Assembly (NCBI GenBank): GCA_013141115.1
Contig: JABFRP010000001.1
Location: forward strand, 186,001-250,000
Length of the DNA stretch: 64,000 nt
Origin: Ferruginibacter sp.
GTDB lineage: Bacteria > Bacteroidota > Bacteroidia > Chitinophagales > Chitinophagaceae
Direction of reading: 5' to 3'
Shown: piece after piece, positions 45,635 through 59,300 of the stretch
Numbering within the stretch: position 1 is the first letter of the stretch
Layout: every line of letters begins with the position of its first letter
Notes under the pieces: model-generated
Database searches by the model: none
The model's input: only the letters and a program-made list of their open reading frames with translations
Told to the model about the DNA's origin: nothing
Made by a program: the position numbers and the translations under genes

Positions 45635-46879
45635 ATGGAAAGAATAACCGCAACATATTTTATTGAAACGCCTTTTGAACCAGCAAAAGCTGCGGAAGTA
45701 TTGGCAGGCGAACAATCCTCCGGCACATTTGTAGCCGTACCTGGCGAAACCGCCGAATTAAAAGAACGTTTTGCTGCAAGAGTAGAAAGTGTAGAACAAT
45801 TGGAAACAGTTGACACACCTGCTATCCCCGGCGCAACCAGCGCAACAGGAAAATACCATCGTGCCATAGTAAAAGTTTCCTGGAGCATTGAAAACTTTGG
45901 TTATAATTTACCCGTTTTAATTTCTACACTGCAGGGGAATTTATACGAGATCAAACAATTCACCGGCTTGAAGTTGATGGATATTGAATTGCCCGCTTCA
46001 TTCGGTACTCATTATGCCGGCCCTGCATTTGGTATTGAAGGCTGCCGGAAATTAACCGGCGTTAACGACAGGCCGCTTATTGGTACTATCATCAAACCAT
46101 CTATTGGATTATCAATAGAACAAACTGCGGGCATTGTAAAAACCTTAGCAGATGCAGGAATTGATTTTATAAAAGACGATGAGTTATTATCCTCTTCGGC
46201 AAATTCTAATTTTAATGATCGGGTAGATGCCGTGATGAAAGTGATCAATGCATACGCTGATAAAACCGGCAAGAAAGTAATGTTTGCTTTTAACATCAGC
46301 GGTGAAGTGGATGAAATGCTGCAACGCTACGAAAAAATTGTAAACGCTGGCGGTACTTGTGCAATGGTTAGCATCAACAGTGTTGGGTTAGCGGGTACAA
46401 AAAAGATCTGCGATCAAAAGCAATTAGCCATCCATGGCCATCGAAACGGCTGGGGTATGCTAACACGCCATCCATTATTAGGCATCAATTTTAAAGCCTA
46501 CCAAAAATTATGGCGGCTGGCCGGTGTAGATCAACTGCATGTAAATGGAATTCAAAATAAATTTTGGGAGAGTGATGATAGTGTGGTGTCTTCTATTGAA
46601 GCTTGCCTGAAACCAATGTACAATCATAAAACGGTAATGCCGGTGGTTTCATCGGGCCAATGGGGCGGACAAGCTTTTGAAACTTACCGCCGCACAAAAA
46701 CAGTTGACCTGCTATACATGGCCGGTGGCGGCATTATGGCACATCCTATGGGTGCAGCAGCAGGTGTAACTGCATTGCAACAGGCATGGAAAGCCGCAGT
46801 GGATGGCATGAGTTTAGAAGATGCGGCAATACAATATCCCGAGTTCAACAAATCAATAGAAAAATTTGGCAACAAATAA
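45635..46879 (+). CDS. RuBisCO-like protein (form IV type)
   Basis: About 414 aa, cytoplasmic. Key residues seen: Lys154 (IKPSIGLS, counterpart of RuBisCO Lys175), Lys180-Asp182-Glu183 (FIKDDE, the carbamylated lysine and metal ligands), His269-Arg270 (IHGHRNG) and Lys309 (NKFWE, loop-6 lysine). The spacing 154 to 180 equals RuBisCO 175 to 201. Lys177 of RuBisCO is replaced by Ser156. It is thus a RuBisCO-like enzyme, not a CO2-fixing one. OiaX and OiaT, which act on 3-oxo-isoapionate 4-phosphate, work with a DUF1537 kinase, and such a kinase overlaps this gene. A phosphorylated branched keto acid is the likely substrate. Confidence 0.9.
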   Translation: MERITATYFIETPFEPAKAAEVLAGEQSSGTFVAVPGETAELKERFAARVESVEQLETVDTPAIPGATSATGKYHRAIVKVSWSIENFGYNLPVLISTLQGNLYEIKQFTGLKLMDIELPASFGTHYAGPAFGIEGCRKLTGVNDRPLIGTIIKPSIGLSIEQTAGIVKTLADAGIDFIKDDELLSSSANSNFNDRVDAVMKVINAYADKTGKKVMFAFNISGEVDEMLQRYEKIVNAGGTCAMVSINSVGLAGTKKICDQKQLAIHGHRNGWGMLTRHPLLGINFKAYQKLWRLAGVDQLHVNGIQNKFWESDDSVVSSIEACLKPMYNHKTVMPVVSSGQWGGQAFETYRRTKTVDLLYMAGGGIMAHPMGAAAGVTALQQAWKAAVDGMSLEDAAIQYPEFNKSIEKFGNK

Positions 46880-48194
46880 AAAAATATTACTCGCTTTTTA
46901 CGGTGATGATTTTACCGGCAGCACCGATGCTCTGGAATTTATTTGCCGTGCCGGTGCAAAAGCCATCTTATTTATTGAGCCACCAACTGCGGAACAATTA
47001 AATAATTATCCTAGTTTGGATGCTTACGGAGTAGCAGGTAAAACACGTTCCTTATCACCTGTTGAAATGGAAAAAATATTATTACCTGCTTTTGAAACAA
47101 TGAAAGCAAGTGGGGCAAGGCATGTGCATTATAAAGTTTGTTCCACTTTTGATTCAACTCCTTTAATTGGCAGCATCGGCAAAGCTATAGATTGTGGATT
47201 TGATGTTTTCGACCATGTCACGGTTCCTGTTTTGGGTGGTATGCCAGCATTGGGCAGATATTGCTTGTTCGGTAATTTATTTGCAAAAATGGGAATAGGC
47301 AGCGAAGGAGAAATTTTTCGTCTCGACCGTCATCCTTCTATGAGTCATCATCCTGTAACGCCTGCGAATGAAAGTGATCTGTGTATTCACCTCTCACATC
47401 AAACAGGCAAGGAAATGAAATTAGTTAACATACTTGAATTGGAATCGGCCAAAACAATTGAGAAGGCTGTCAATAAATTTCTGGCAGGAATGGGGAAGCC
47501 TGTTATTTTGTTGGATGCTGTTAAAGAGTTGGATTTATTAAATGCAGGAGAATATCTTGATGAATATTTGTCTCTTGATAGTGAACAAGCATTATTCTCA
47601 GTTGGGTCATCTGCTGTTGAATTGGCATTAGGTAGTTATTGGAATAAAATAGGATTGTTGAAACGAACAACAACATGGCAGAAAATAAAAAAGGCAAATC
47701 CATTATTAGTGGTTTCCGGTAGTTGTTCACCAGTAACTGTAGCACAAATGGCGCATGCAAAGTCAAATGGTTTTGAAGAAGTGATCCTTGATGCTATTAA
47801 AATTTGTGATGATGAAATAATCGACCATTCGGTTATTGAAAAAGTAAATACATTATTACAGCAACAAAAAAATGTTATCGTTCATACCGGTGCAAAACAA
47901 ACCAATAATTTATCTTCTGAAAAACTGGGAACAGCATTAGGCCAAATTGCAAAAGCAGCAGCAGAAAAAGCATTGGTAAAAAGAATAGTGATTGCCGGCG
48001 GCGATACCAGCAGTTATGCAGCAAGGGCAATGGAAATTGATGCGGTGGAAATGATCGCTCCGTTGGTTAGCGGTGCGCCATTGTGTAAAGCGATTTCAAA
48101 AAATAATTTCATTAATGGAGTAGAAGTAAATTTTAAAGGCGGGCAAGTAGGGAGTGAAAAATATTTTGAGGTTTTACTGAATGGGAGTCTGTAA
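46866..48194 (+). CDS. Four-carbon acid sugar kinase (DUF1537), paralogue 2 (OiaK-like)
   Basis: About 442 aa, the usual full length. FYGDDFTGSTDALEF carries the DDFTG motif, and the C-terminal ATP domain has IVIAGGDTSSYAARAM. The only plausible start is the TTG at 46866, which overlaps the end of the RuBisCO-like gene by 14 bases; no ATG precedes the conserved motif. This suggests strict translational coupling of the two. Within DUF1537, the OiaK group phosphorylates 3-oxo-isoapionate, the precursor of the RuBisCO-like enzymes' substrate. Shares only general motifs with paralogue 1 at 22831. Confidence 0.9.
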   Translation: MATNKKILLAFYGDDFTGSTDALEFICRAGAKAILFIEPPTAEQLNNYPSLDAYGVAGKTRSLSPVEMEKILLPAFETMKASGARHVHYKVCSTFDSTPLIGSIGKAIDCGFDVFDHVTVPVLGGMPALGRYCLFGNLFAKMGIGSEGEIFRLDRHPSMSHHPVTPANESDLCIHLSHQTGKEMKLVNILELESAKTIEKAVNKFLAGMGKPVILLDAVKELDLLNAGEYLDEYLSLDSEQALFSVGSSAVELALGSYWNKIGLLKRTTTWQKIKKANPLLVVSGSCSPVTVAQMAHAKSNGFEEVILDAIKICDDEIIDHSVIEKVNTLLQQQKNVIVHTGAKQTNNLSSEKLGTALGQIAKAAAEKALVKRIVIAGGDTSSYAARAMEIDAVEMIAPLVSGAPLCKAISKNNFINGVEVNFKGGQVGSEKYFEVLLNGSL

Positions 48195-48397
48195 AATACT
48201 TCCTGCCCCATCGGGGCATAAGGTGGGTAGAAATAATAATGTTGTTGTTTTTAAGTTCCGTAGGAACGACAGGTGCTTAACAGCAAAACATGATAAAAGA
48301 TCAATAAAGTGATGTGGTTGAAGAGTGCGACGCCAATGAAGCAAAATAGAATTACAAAAGCCTGGTTCAAAAAAATAAAAAAACGTAAACAAAAAAT
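48195..48397. repeat. Palindromes and ~100-base dispersed element
   Basis: TGCCCC-atc-GGGGCA (48204-48218) and GTTCC-gta-GGAAC (48255-48267), then a dispersed element (about 48290-48385) with the core GAAGAGTGCGACGCCAATGAAG and end GGTTCAAAAAAATAAA. The order hairpin, hairpin, element is the same as at 9368-9545, and again the element ends at a start codon leader. Confidence 0.75.
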
Positions 48398-49057
48398 ATG
48401 TCACAAAAAACATTAGGACTCATTCACACATCGGCAACATTGGTTCCTGTATTTGCAGAATTGTGCAGCAAGTATTTACCCAACGTAAAAGTCTTCAACA
48501 TTGTTGATGATAGTTTAATAAAGAATACCATCGCCTGCGGCGAATTAACAAAGTCAACATCAAAACGTGTGGTAAACTATGCCGCCTCGGCCGAAGAAGC
48601 CGGCGCAGATTTTATTTTATATACTTGTTCTTCTATCGGTGCAGCGGTAGAAGCCGCTGCAGCATTAACCGGCGTGCCGGTATTAAGAGTAGATCAACCC
48701 ATGGCCGATAAAGCCGTGCAATCTGGAAAGCGTATTGGCGTGATTGCAACTTTATCAACAACATTAGAGCCCACCAGTGATTTAGTAAGAAGAAGAGCCA
48801 TCGTTGCAGGAAAAGAAATTGAATTGAAAGCGGTGTTGTGTGAAGGTGCTTTTGATGCACTGATGAGCGGCGATGCGGCAACACACGATAAAAAAGTAGG
48901 CGACGCATTAAAGCAATTATCAAAAGAAGTGGATGTAATTGTTTTGGCGCAGGCAAGTATGGGAAGGGTAGTGGATACATTAAATGAATCGGAAAAAATA
49001 ATTCCAATACTAGCAAGCCCTACCATTGCAATACAACACCTGGCTACAATATTATAA
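48398..49057 (+). CDS. Asp/Glu/hydantoin racemase-fold protein with one catalytic Cys
   Basis: About 219 aa with the two-domain fold of aspartate/glutamate racemases. Cys77 (LYTCSSIG) fits the first catalytic cysteine. At the usual second cysteine site the sequence reads IVLAQASMGR (Gln185/Ala186), so a classical two-base racemase is unlikely. Relatives with one cysteine include arylmalonate decarboxylase and isomerases. Placed between an acid-sugar kinase, a transporter and an enolase-type enzyme, it probably acts on a branched or malonate-like sugar acid. Confidence 0.82.
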   Translation: MSQKTLGLIHTSATLVPVFAELCSKYLPNVKVFNIVDDSLIKNTIACGELTKSTSKRVVNYAASAEEAGADFILYTCSSIGAAVEAAAALTGVPVLRVDQPMADKAVQSGKRIGVIATLSTTLEPTSDLVRRRAIVAGKEIELKAVLCEGAFDALMSGDAATHDKKVGDALKQLSKEVDVIVLAQASMGRVVDTLNESEKIIPILASPTIAIQHLATIL

Positions 49058-50338
49058 ATGAAAAAGCTGAATAAAATATTTTTAATAGCCAGCGCATTAT
49101 TTGCTGCCGTGTTGTTAGCCGGAATTATTTTGCAAAATGAAAATTTATACAAACCATTTGCATTACTTACCGCAATAAGTTTAGCCATTGGCCTGGCTGC
49201 TGTGCCCTCACTAAAAGGCTATCAATACACCGCATGGATCATCAGCGCCGTCGTTGCTGGTATGATATTTCCTGATGCTTTTAAAAACTGGGGCGGCGTA
49301 AACTTGCGGGATAAAACTTTAATACTCGTCATTGTTCAACTGGTGATGTTTGGCATGGGGACGCATATGAGTTTAAAAGATTTTAGCGGGCTGGCATCAA
49401 CAGGTAAAGGCGTACTGGTGGGATTATTCTGCCATTTTTCTATTATGCCGCTGATGGGTTTATTGCTCACTAAAATTTTTCATTTTGAACCCGAGATAGC
49501 CGCAGGCATAATTTTAATTGGCAGTTGCAGCAGCGGACTAGCAAGTAATGTAATGGTGTATTTGGCCAAAGCCAATTTGGTGCTTAGTGTAATTGTAACC
49601 GCTATGGCAACATTGGTTGCGCCATTGTTAACGCCATTGCTGATGAAGACTTTTGCCGGCACATTGATCAATATCAATTTTGTGGATATGATGATTGAAA
49701 TAATAAAAATCGTTTTGGTACCCATCTTTGCTGCTTTATTACATGATTATTTAAAAAGGGCTACTACTGCACAGAGAAAAGCCGTGTATATAGTTTTTAT
49801 AGCTGCAATATTATGGCTGGGCATTGTTATTTATCTTATCTCCAACCAGCTTGAGGGTGAACCTGGAATGATACGTACTGCTTTATCAGGTTTTTTTGCG
49901 GGAGCTATTATTGTTGGCGTAGTGTATAATTTTTTGCATAAACAATTTCCAAAGCTGGATAAAATTATGCCACTCATTTCCATGTTTGGTATCATTTATT
50001 TTACTACAGTTACCACGGCTGCCGGAAGAGAAAATTTAATGAAGGTAGGGGTGTTGTTATTCATTGCATCGGTTATTCATAACGCCGCTGGTTATTTTTT
50101 CGGATACTGGTTCAGCCGTTTATTTGGTATGGATAAAAACAGCAGCCGCACCATTGCCTTTGAAGTTGGTTTGCAAAATGGCGGTATGGCAAGTGGCATT
50201 GCAGGCAGCATGGGTAAACTGGGTACCGTTGGTTTGGCGGCAGCGGTATTTAGCCCGTGGATGAATATTAGTGGCAGTATCTTAGCCAATTACTGGCGGC
50301 GCAAACCGGTGGAGGATACGAATAAAACAATAGCATAA
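49058..50338 (+). CDS. Bile acid:sodium symporter-family (BASS) transporter
   Basis: About 426 aa with ten or so membrane segments. GMGTHMSLKDFSG and LIGSCSSGLASNVMVYLAK are typical of the BASS/ACR3 superfamily. BASS proteins carry organic anions with sodium. The ATG follows the previous stop codon with no gap. It would import the acid handled by this module, which the SSS transporters elsewhere in the island may not accept. The C-terminal tail has a basic end (NYWRRKPVED). Confidence 0.9.
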   Translation: MKKLNKIFLIASALFAAVLLAGIILQNENLYKPFALLTAISLAIGLAAVPSLKGYQYTAWIISAVVAGMIFPDAFKNWGGVNLRDKTLILVIVQLVMFGMGTHMSLKDFSGLASTGKGVLVGLFCHFSIMPLMGLLLTKIFHFEPEIAAGIILIGSCSSGLASNVMVYLAKANLVLSVIVTAMATLVAPLLTPLLMKTFAGTLININFVDMMIEIIKIVLVPIFAALLHDYLKRATTAQRKAVYIVFIAAILWLGIVIYLISNQLEGEPGMIRTALSGFFAGAIIVGVVYNFLHKQFPKLDKIMPLISMFGIIYFTTVTTAAGRENLMKVGVLLFIASVIHNAAGYFFGYWFSRLFGMDKNSSRTIAFEVGLQNGGMASGIAGSMGKLGTVGLAAAVFSPWMNISGSILANYWRRKPVEDTNKTIA

Positions 50339-51420
50339 ATGAAGAGCAAAATAACTATAGAAAATTATCAAATATTTACTGCAAAAGCGGCTTTACAAAA
50401 ACCTATTGCAGATGCCACACATACGCTAACCGAAATATCCTTTATTGTATTACGGCTAACCACAAGCGCTGGCGTTGTTGGCGAATCTTATTTATTAAGT
50501 TTTCAATACAGTCCGCAGGCCATTGCCGGTGCATTAAAAGATGCCGCAAAAATAATTATTGGCGAAGAAGTTTTTAACACAGTAAAAGTTTTTGAAAAAC
50601 TAAATCATGCCAACGAATATTTCGGGCAGGAAGGTATCAACCGCTGGGCACAGGCCGCCATCAATATTGCCATGTGGGATGCATGGTGTAAAACTTTAGG
50701 GCAACCTGTATGGAAAGTGTTAGGCGCATCGGCAAAAAAAATTCCTGCCTATGGCAGTGGCGGGTGGATCAGTTATTCCATTGATGAATTGCTGGACGAA
50801 GTAAAAGGTTATGCGGCACGTGGTTTTAAAGCGGTAAAAATAAAAGTAGGTAAACCCGATTGGAAAGAAGACCTGGAACGTTTGAAAATTGTTCGTGATG
50901 CAGTTGGAAAAAACATCAACATTATGATGGATGCCAACCAGGGCATGAATGTACCCGATGCGCTGGCGCTGGCAAGAAGCGCACGTGAAATAGGTATCCA
51001 GTGGTTTGAAGAACCCATCGATCATACCGATTTTGAAGGCTACAATATTTTGCGTACACAGGCCGGCATTTCGCTGGCCATGGGCGAAAGGGAATACAGC
51101 ACGGTGCCATTGCGGGAACTGGTAAAAAGAAATGCGCTGGATATATGGCAGCCCGACATTCTGCGTTTAGGCGGTGTAGAAGCCTGGCGCAACAGTGCAG
51201 CATTGGCCGGTGCTTACAACATACCGGTGTTGCCGCATTATTATAAAGATTATGATGTGCCGCTGTTGTCCACCATCAGCAATGGCGCCGGCACCGAGTC
51301 CTTCGATTGGATAGACCCGTTGATTGACAACCCAATTAAATTTGTGGACGGCTTTGCGTTACCGCATGATAAACCGGGGTGGGGTTTTAATTTTAAAGAC
51401 GAATTTTTGGTACCTATCTA

Positions 51421-51421
<1 letters not shown>
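50339..51421 (+). CDS. Mandelate racemase subgroup enzyme of the enolase superfamily
   Basis: About 360 aa. All mandelate-racemase residues appear, each exactly three positions later than in MR numbering: Lys167-x-Lys169 (KIKV), Asp198, Glu224, Glu250 (metal), Asp273-His300 (general base dyad) and Glu320 (TESFDW). Both bases are present, so racemisation or syn/anti dehydration of an alpha-hydroxy acid is possible. Sugar-acid dehydratases dominate this subgroup. The gene directly follows the BASS transporter. Confidence 0.93.
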
Positions 51422-54811
<3,390 letters not shown>

Positions 54812-54812
54812 A

Positions 54813-55940
54813 ATGAAAAAATGGTTTTCAAATATTGCAGTGAGTCTTAGCATTCTTTGTGCCTTTGTGGGCAATAGTAAAGCGCAGCAAAAAGAAGTGC
54901 CGCAAAACTTCATGCAGCAAATTTACGAGCAAGTAAAAACGCCTTACAAATACGGCATGGTAATTACCCCCGCCGACAGTGCCAAAAAAGTAGACTGCCC
55001 CTCCGTTTTTCGTAAAGGCAAAAATTGGTACATGACCTATATTGTTTTTGATGGCCGTGGTTACGAGACATGGTTAGCTAAAAGCAAAAATTTATTGCAA
55101 TGGAAAACGCTGGGTAAAATATTAAGCTTTGGCGATACTACTAATGCAGATGCCATGGAATGGGATGCCAATCAAAAAGCTGGCTATATCGCTTTGCAGG
55201 ATGTAAGCTTTGGTGGCAGTTATAAGCTGCAAAAATATTCAGGCAAACACTGGCTGAGTTTTATTGGTGGCAAAGAAACCGGTTACGAATCGGGTAAACT
55301 AAGCATTGGCGTGGCCAGCACCAATAAAAATATAGCAAAGCCGCACGAGTGGCAGCGCATTGGCGACCCCATACTTTCCATGACTGATATTGATGTGCGC
55401 TGGTGGGAGAATAAAAAATTATTCAAGAGCAGTATCATTTGGGATAAAAGCAACACACTGGGCAAACCCTTTGTAATGTATTATAATGCCAATGGCGATA
55501 CCAGTAACAACACGCCCAAATGGCGCTGGTTCGAAAGAATAGGCATGGCCGTAAGTGATGATATGATCAACTGGCAGCGCTACCAAACCGATCCGGTAGT
55601 GCATCATAAAATTGGTATCACCGGTGATGGCGTGATACAAAAGATAGGTGATGTATGGGTGATGTTTTATTTCGGTGCTTTTTGGGAAGGCAGAAAAAAT
55701 GAAACCTTCGATCGCTTTGCCTGCAGTTATGATTTGGTGAACTGGACGGACTGGACAGGTGATGACCTTATTAAATCCTCCGAGCCTTACGATATTAAAT
55801 ATGCACACAAACCCTTTGTAGTAAAATGGAAAGGCGTGGTGTATCATTTTTATTGTGCGGTGGATAAAAAAGATCACCGGGGTATTGCGGTGGCTACATC
55901 AGTTGATAAAGGGAAAAGCTATTTGGAATTTGTTAAGTAA
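54813..55940 (+). CDS. Secreted five-bladed beta-propeller glycosidase-like protein
   Basis: About 375 aa. The signal peptide SILCAFVGNSKAQ contains the CTTTGTGCCTTTGTGG repeat in frame. The mature part has blade repeats with WYMTYIVFDGRGYETWLAKS, SKNLLQWKTLG and RIGMAVSDDMINWQRY, as in GH32/43/117/130-type five-blade propellers. VDCPSVFRKGKNWYM includes an Asp fitting the nucleophile/base position at the first blade. I cannot name the CAZy family. An arabinosidase, galactosidase or phosphorylase remains possible. Confidence 0.72.
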   Translation: MKKWFSNIAVSLSILCAFVGNSKAQQKEVPQNFMQQIYEQVKTPYKYGMVITPADSAKKVDCPSVFRKGKNWYMTYIVFDGRGYETWLAKSKNLLQWKTLGKILSFGDTTNADAMEWDANQKAGYIALQDVSFGGSYKLQKYSGKHWLSFIGGKETGYESGKLSIGVASTNKNIAKPHEWQRIGDPILSMTDIDVRWWENKKLFKSSIIWDKSNTLGKPFVMYYNANGDTSNNTPKWRWFERIGMAVSDDMINWQRYQTDPVVHHKIGITGDGVIQKIGDVWVMFYFGAFWEGRKNETFDRFACSYDLVNWTDWTGDDLIKSSEPYDIKYAHKPFVVKWKGVVYHFYCAVDKKDHRGIAVATSVDKGKSYLEFVK

Positions 55941-56332
55941 GGTCTTTGTAATAATTTTTCTTTGTGCCTTCGTGTCTTTGTCCACAGGATCCTGCGGATG
56001 GCTGAAAATTTTTTCGTAAGAAAAAATAAAAAAACTTTTTTTTCTTTACTGCTTCGCAGCAAAGAGTGGCAGCCACAAAGGCGCAAAGGCACAAAGGTTG
56101 CTGCTGCGCAGCAAAGAGTTGTTGCCACAGAGGCACAGAAACACGGAGATTGCGGGCATAAATTCTGTGATTCAGTGTTTCTGTGGCAATAAAAATTCAC
56201 GCAGTGAATTAAAAAAATGAAATTTTTCCTTTGTGCCTTAGTGCCTTTGTGGCTAAAAATTTTTTTCGTAGAAAAAACAAAAATATTCTTTATCCCGAAT
56301 GTACTTCTGATTAAAATTATAGCATCAAGCAA
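55941..56332. repeat. Long CTTTG-family inverted repeat gap
   Basis: No gene. Elements seen: TTTCTTTGTGCCTTCGTGTCTTTG, TTACTGCTTCGCAGCAAAG, CCACAAAGGCGCAAAGGCAC, GCTGCTGCGCAGCAAAG, GCCACAGAGGCACAGAAAC with its complement GTTTCTGTGGC, AATTCAC-gca-GTGAATT and CCTTAGTGCC followed by TTTGTGGCTAAAA. Same order as at 38545-38760, plus an extra ACAGAAACAC...GTGTTTCTGT hairpin. Confidence 0.7.
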
Positions 56333-59300
56333 ATGAATAAACTTCTAAAAATATTTCTTGCCCTTTTTGTCATGCTGTGTTTATTAGAAAACATAAACGC
56401 ACAAAAAAAGGCTGTTGATGTCATTGAACAAAATTTCCTCCATCCACCCACCTCCGCAAAGCCCTGGGTATTCTGGTACTGGATGCATGGCGCTGTTTCC
56501 AAAGCAGGCATCACAGCCGATTTAGAAGCCATGAAACAAGTTGGCATCGGCGGTGCTTATTTAATGCCAATAAAAGATACCGTTGCAACGATTCCCTTTC
56601 AACCAACAGTAAGACAATTATCTCCCGAATGGTGGGCCATGGTAAAATTTGCCATGCAGGAAGCCAAAAGACTGAACTTAAAATTAGCCATGCATGTAAG
56701 CGATGGCTTTGCACTGGCAGGCGGCCCATGGATAACACCGGAACTTTCCATGCAAAAAATAGTATTCACTAAAACAATTGTTGCCGCAGGCGAAAAAATA
56801 AAATTACCCAAACCCGAAGCTTACCAGGGATTTTATAAAGATGTGGCCGTGTTTGCTTACCCCGCTAATTTTAAAATGGAAAGTAAATTGCTGGATGTAG
56901 TTAGCAACAACAATACCAGCGCAAAATTTTTAACCGACCCTAAAAGCAATGAGACTTTTAGAAGCGATTCCGCCTGCTGGATACAATTTACTTACGACAA
57001 ACCATTTACGCTTCGCCAGGTAAAAATAAAAAAACAAAACAACGCTTACCAGTCGCAGCGCTTTGTAGTGCAGGCCAGTAATGATGGCATTGCATTTAAA
57101 AGTATTGATACATTAATACCGCCACGCCATGGCTGGCAGGATTGGGATCAAGATTATACCCACGCCGTTACCACACATACCGCAAAATATTTTCGTTTGT
57201 TATGGAGTAAAGAAGGAACCGAGCCCGGCTCCGAAGATTTAGAAACTGCAAAATGGGGCAGTGGCTTAAGAGTAAAAGGTATTTATTTAAGCAGCGAACC
57301 GGGGATAAATAATTACGAAGCCAAGAACGGCAGTATATGGCGTGTGGCCAATGCTACCACCACCAATGAAGTGAGCAACGCAGATGCAGTAGCATTAAAA
57401 GATATTATTGATGTGAGCAGTAAAATGGATACTGCCGGCAATATAAACTGGGTTGCGCCTGCTGGCGAATATGTAATTGTAAGAATGGGCCATACTTCTA
57501 CCGGCGCAACCAATGCAACCGGCGGCGCAGGCAAAGGTTTGGAATGCGATAAATTTAATGCTGCTGCTGTTACACTGCAATTTGATAACTGGTTTGCAAA
57601 AGCATTCAGCAATATCAATGCAGCGCTGGCAAAAGAAGTGCTGAAAGTTTTTCATGTAGACAGTTGGGAATGTGGCAGCCAGAACTGGAGCAGTAATTTT
57701 GAAAATGAATTTTTAAAAAGAAGAGGTTACGATCTGCGTCCTTATCTTTTAACAATGGCTGGCATACCCATCAACGATGCTGCTACATCAGAAAAAATAT
57801 TGCATGATGTAAGAACGACTATTGCCGATTTGATCAACGATGTTTTTTATACTACCTTAAAAAACCTGGCGCATAAAAAAGGTTGCAGCTTTAGTGCCGA
57901 AGCCATTGCACCGACCATGGTAAGTGATGGTTTGCAGCATTATAAAAATGTTGACCTGCCCATGGGAGAATTTTGGCTCAACAGTCCTACCCACGATAAA
58001 CCCAACGATATGCTGGATGCCATAAGTGGCGCACATATTTATGGAAAAAATATCGTACAGGCAGAAGCCTTTACATCGGTACGCATGAACTGGGGCGAAC
58101 ACCCCGGCAATTTAAAAGCATTGGGCGACCGCAATTTTGCACTCGGCATAAACAAAATGGTCTTTCATGTTTTTACACACAACCCATGGATGGATAAAAA
58201 ACCGGGGATGACGCTGGATGGCGTGGGCTTATATTTTCAGCGTGATCAAACCTGGTTTAAACAAAGCAAGGCATGGGTGGATTATATTACCCGCTGCCAG
58301 GCTTTACTGCAACTGGGCAAACCTGTTGTGGATATTGCCGTGTTTACCGGCGAAGAGATACCACGCCGTGCCGTATTGCCCGACCGTTTAGTAAATACTT
58401 TACCCGGCATTTTTGGAAAAGATAAAGTGGCTGTAGAAACAATACGCTTACAAAATACAGGGCAACCCACGAGGAAAATACCTGATGGCGTTACACACAG
58501 CGCCAACATGGCCGACCCCGAAGATTGGGTAAATGCATTGAATGGTTACCAGTACGATTCTTTTAATCCTGACGCATTGATGATGATGCAGGTAAAAGAT
58601 GGAACAGTAGTGTTGCCCGGTGGCGCTGCTTACAAAATAATAGTGATACCGGCAGGTATGAAGCTCAACCCTGCCAATGCTATCAGCAATGCCACTGTAA
58701 ATAAAATTATACAGCTGGTAAAAGATGGCGCTACGGTTTTAATTGATAGCATTTATCAAAACATATTTGCGGCCAATGGTTACCGTTTTAATTTTGTTGC
58801 CGAACAACAATTAATGATAAGCCTGCTAGGTAAAGGTAAATTTATAGCTACGCCTTACTGGCAAAATGATTTTACCTCATTGCAATTGCAGCAGGATGTT
58901 ATTATTACCGAAGCTACACCCGGCAGTATTGCGTTTGCTCACCGCAAGGTTGGTGATGCAGACATTTATTTTGTTTCGAATCAAAAGGATACAGAACAAT
59001 TTGTAAATATTAATTTTAGGGTTGAAAATAAAACACCGGAGATATGGGATCCTGTTACCGGGCTTTTATCAAAGCCCGGCTATTGGGATAAAGAAAATGG
59101 AAAAATTAATGTTGCTGAGGAATTACAGCCGAATCAATCTTTATTTTTTGTATTTAGAAAGAAATACACTGAGCCAGTAAAACGAAGCAGAACTGCTACT
59201 AAAAGAGGAAGGATCTTGTTTTTAAAGGAATGGGAAATTGAGTTTGATAAAAATTATATGCATACCAAAAATACAGTTACTGTTGATTCATTAAAAAGCT

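Noticed and set aside
45635..46879. True RuBisCO and carbon fixation
   Set aside because: The residue equal to Lys177 is Ser, the protein is 414 aa, and no phosphoribulokinase, carboxysome or small-subunit gene is present; a DUF1537 kinase overlaps it.
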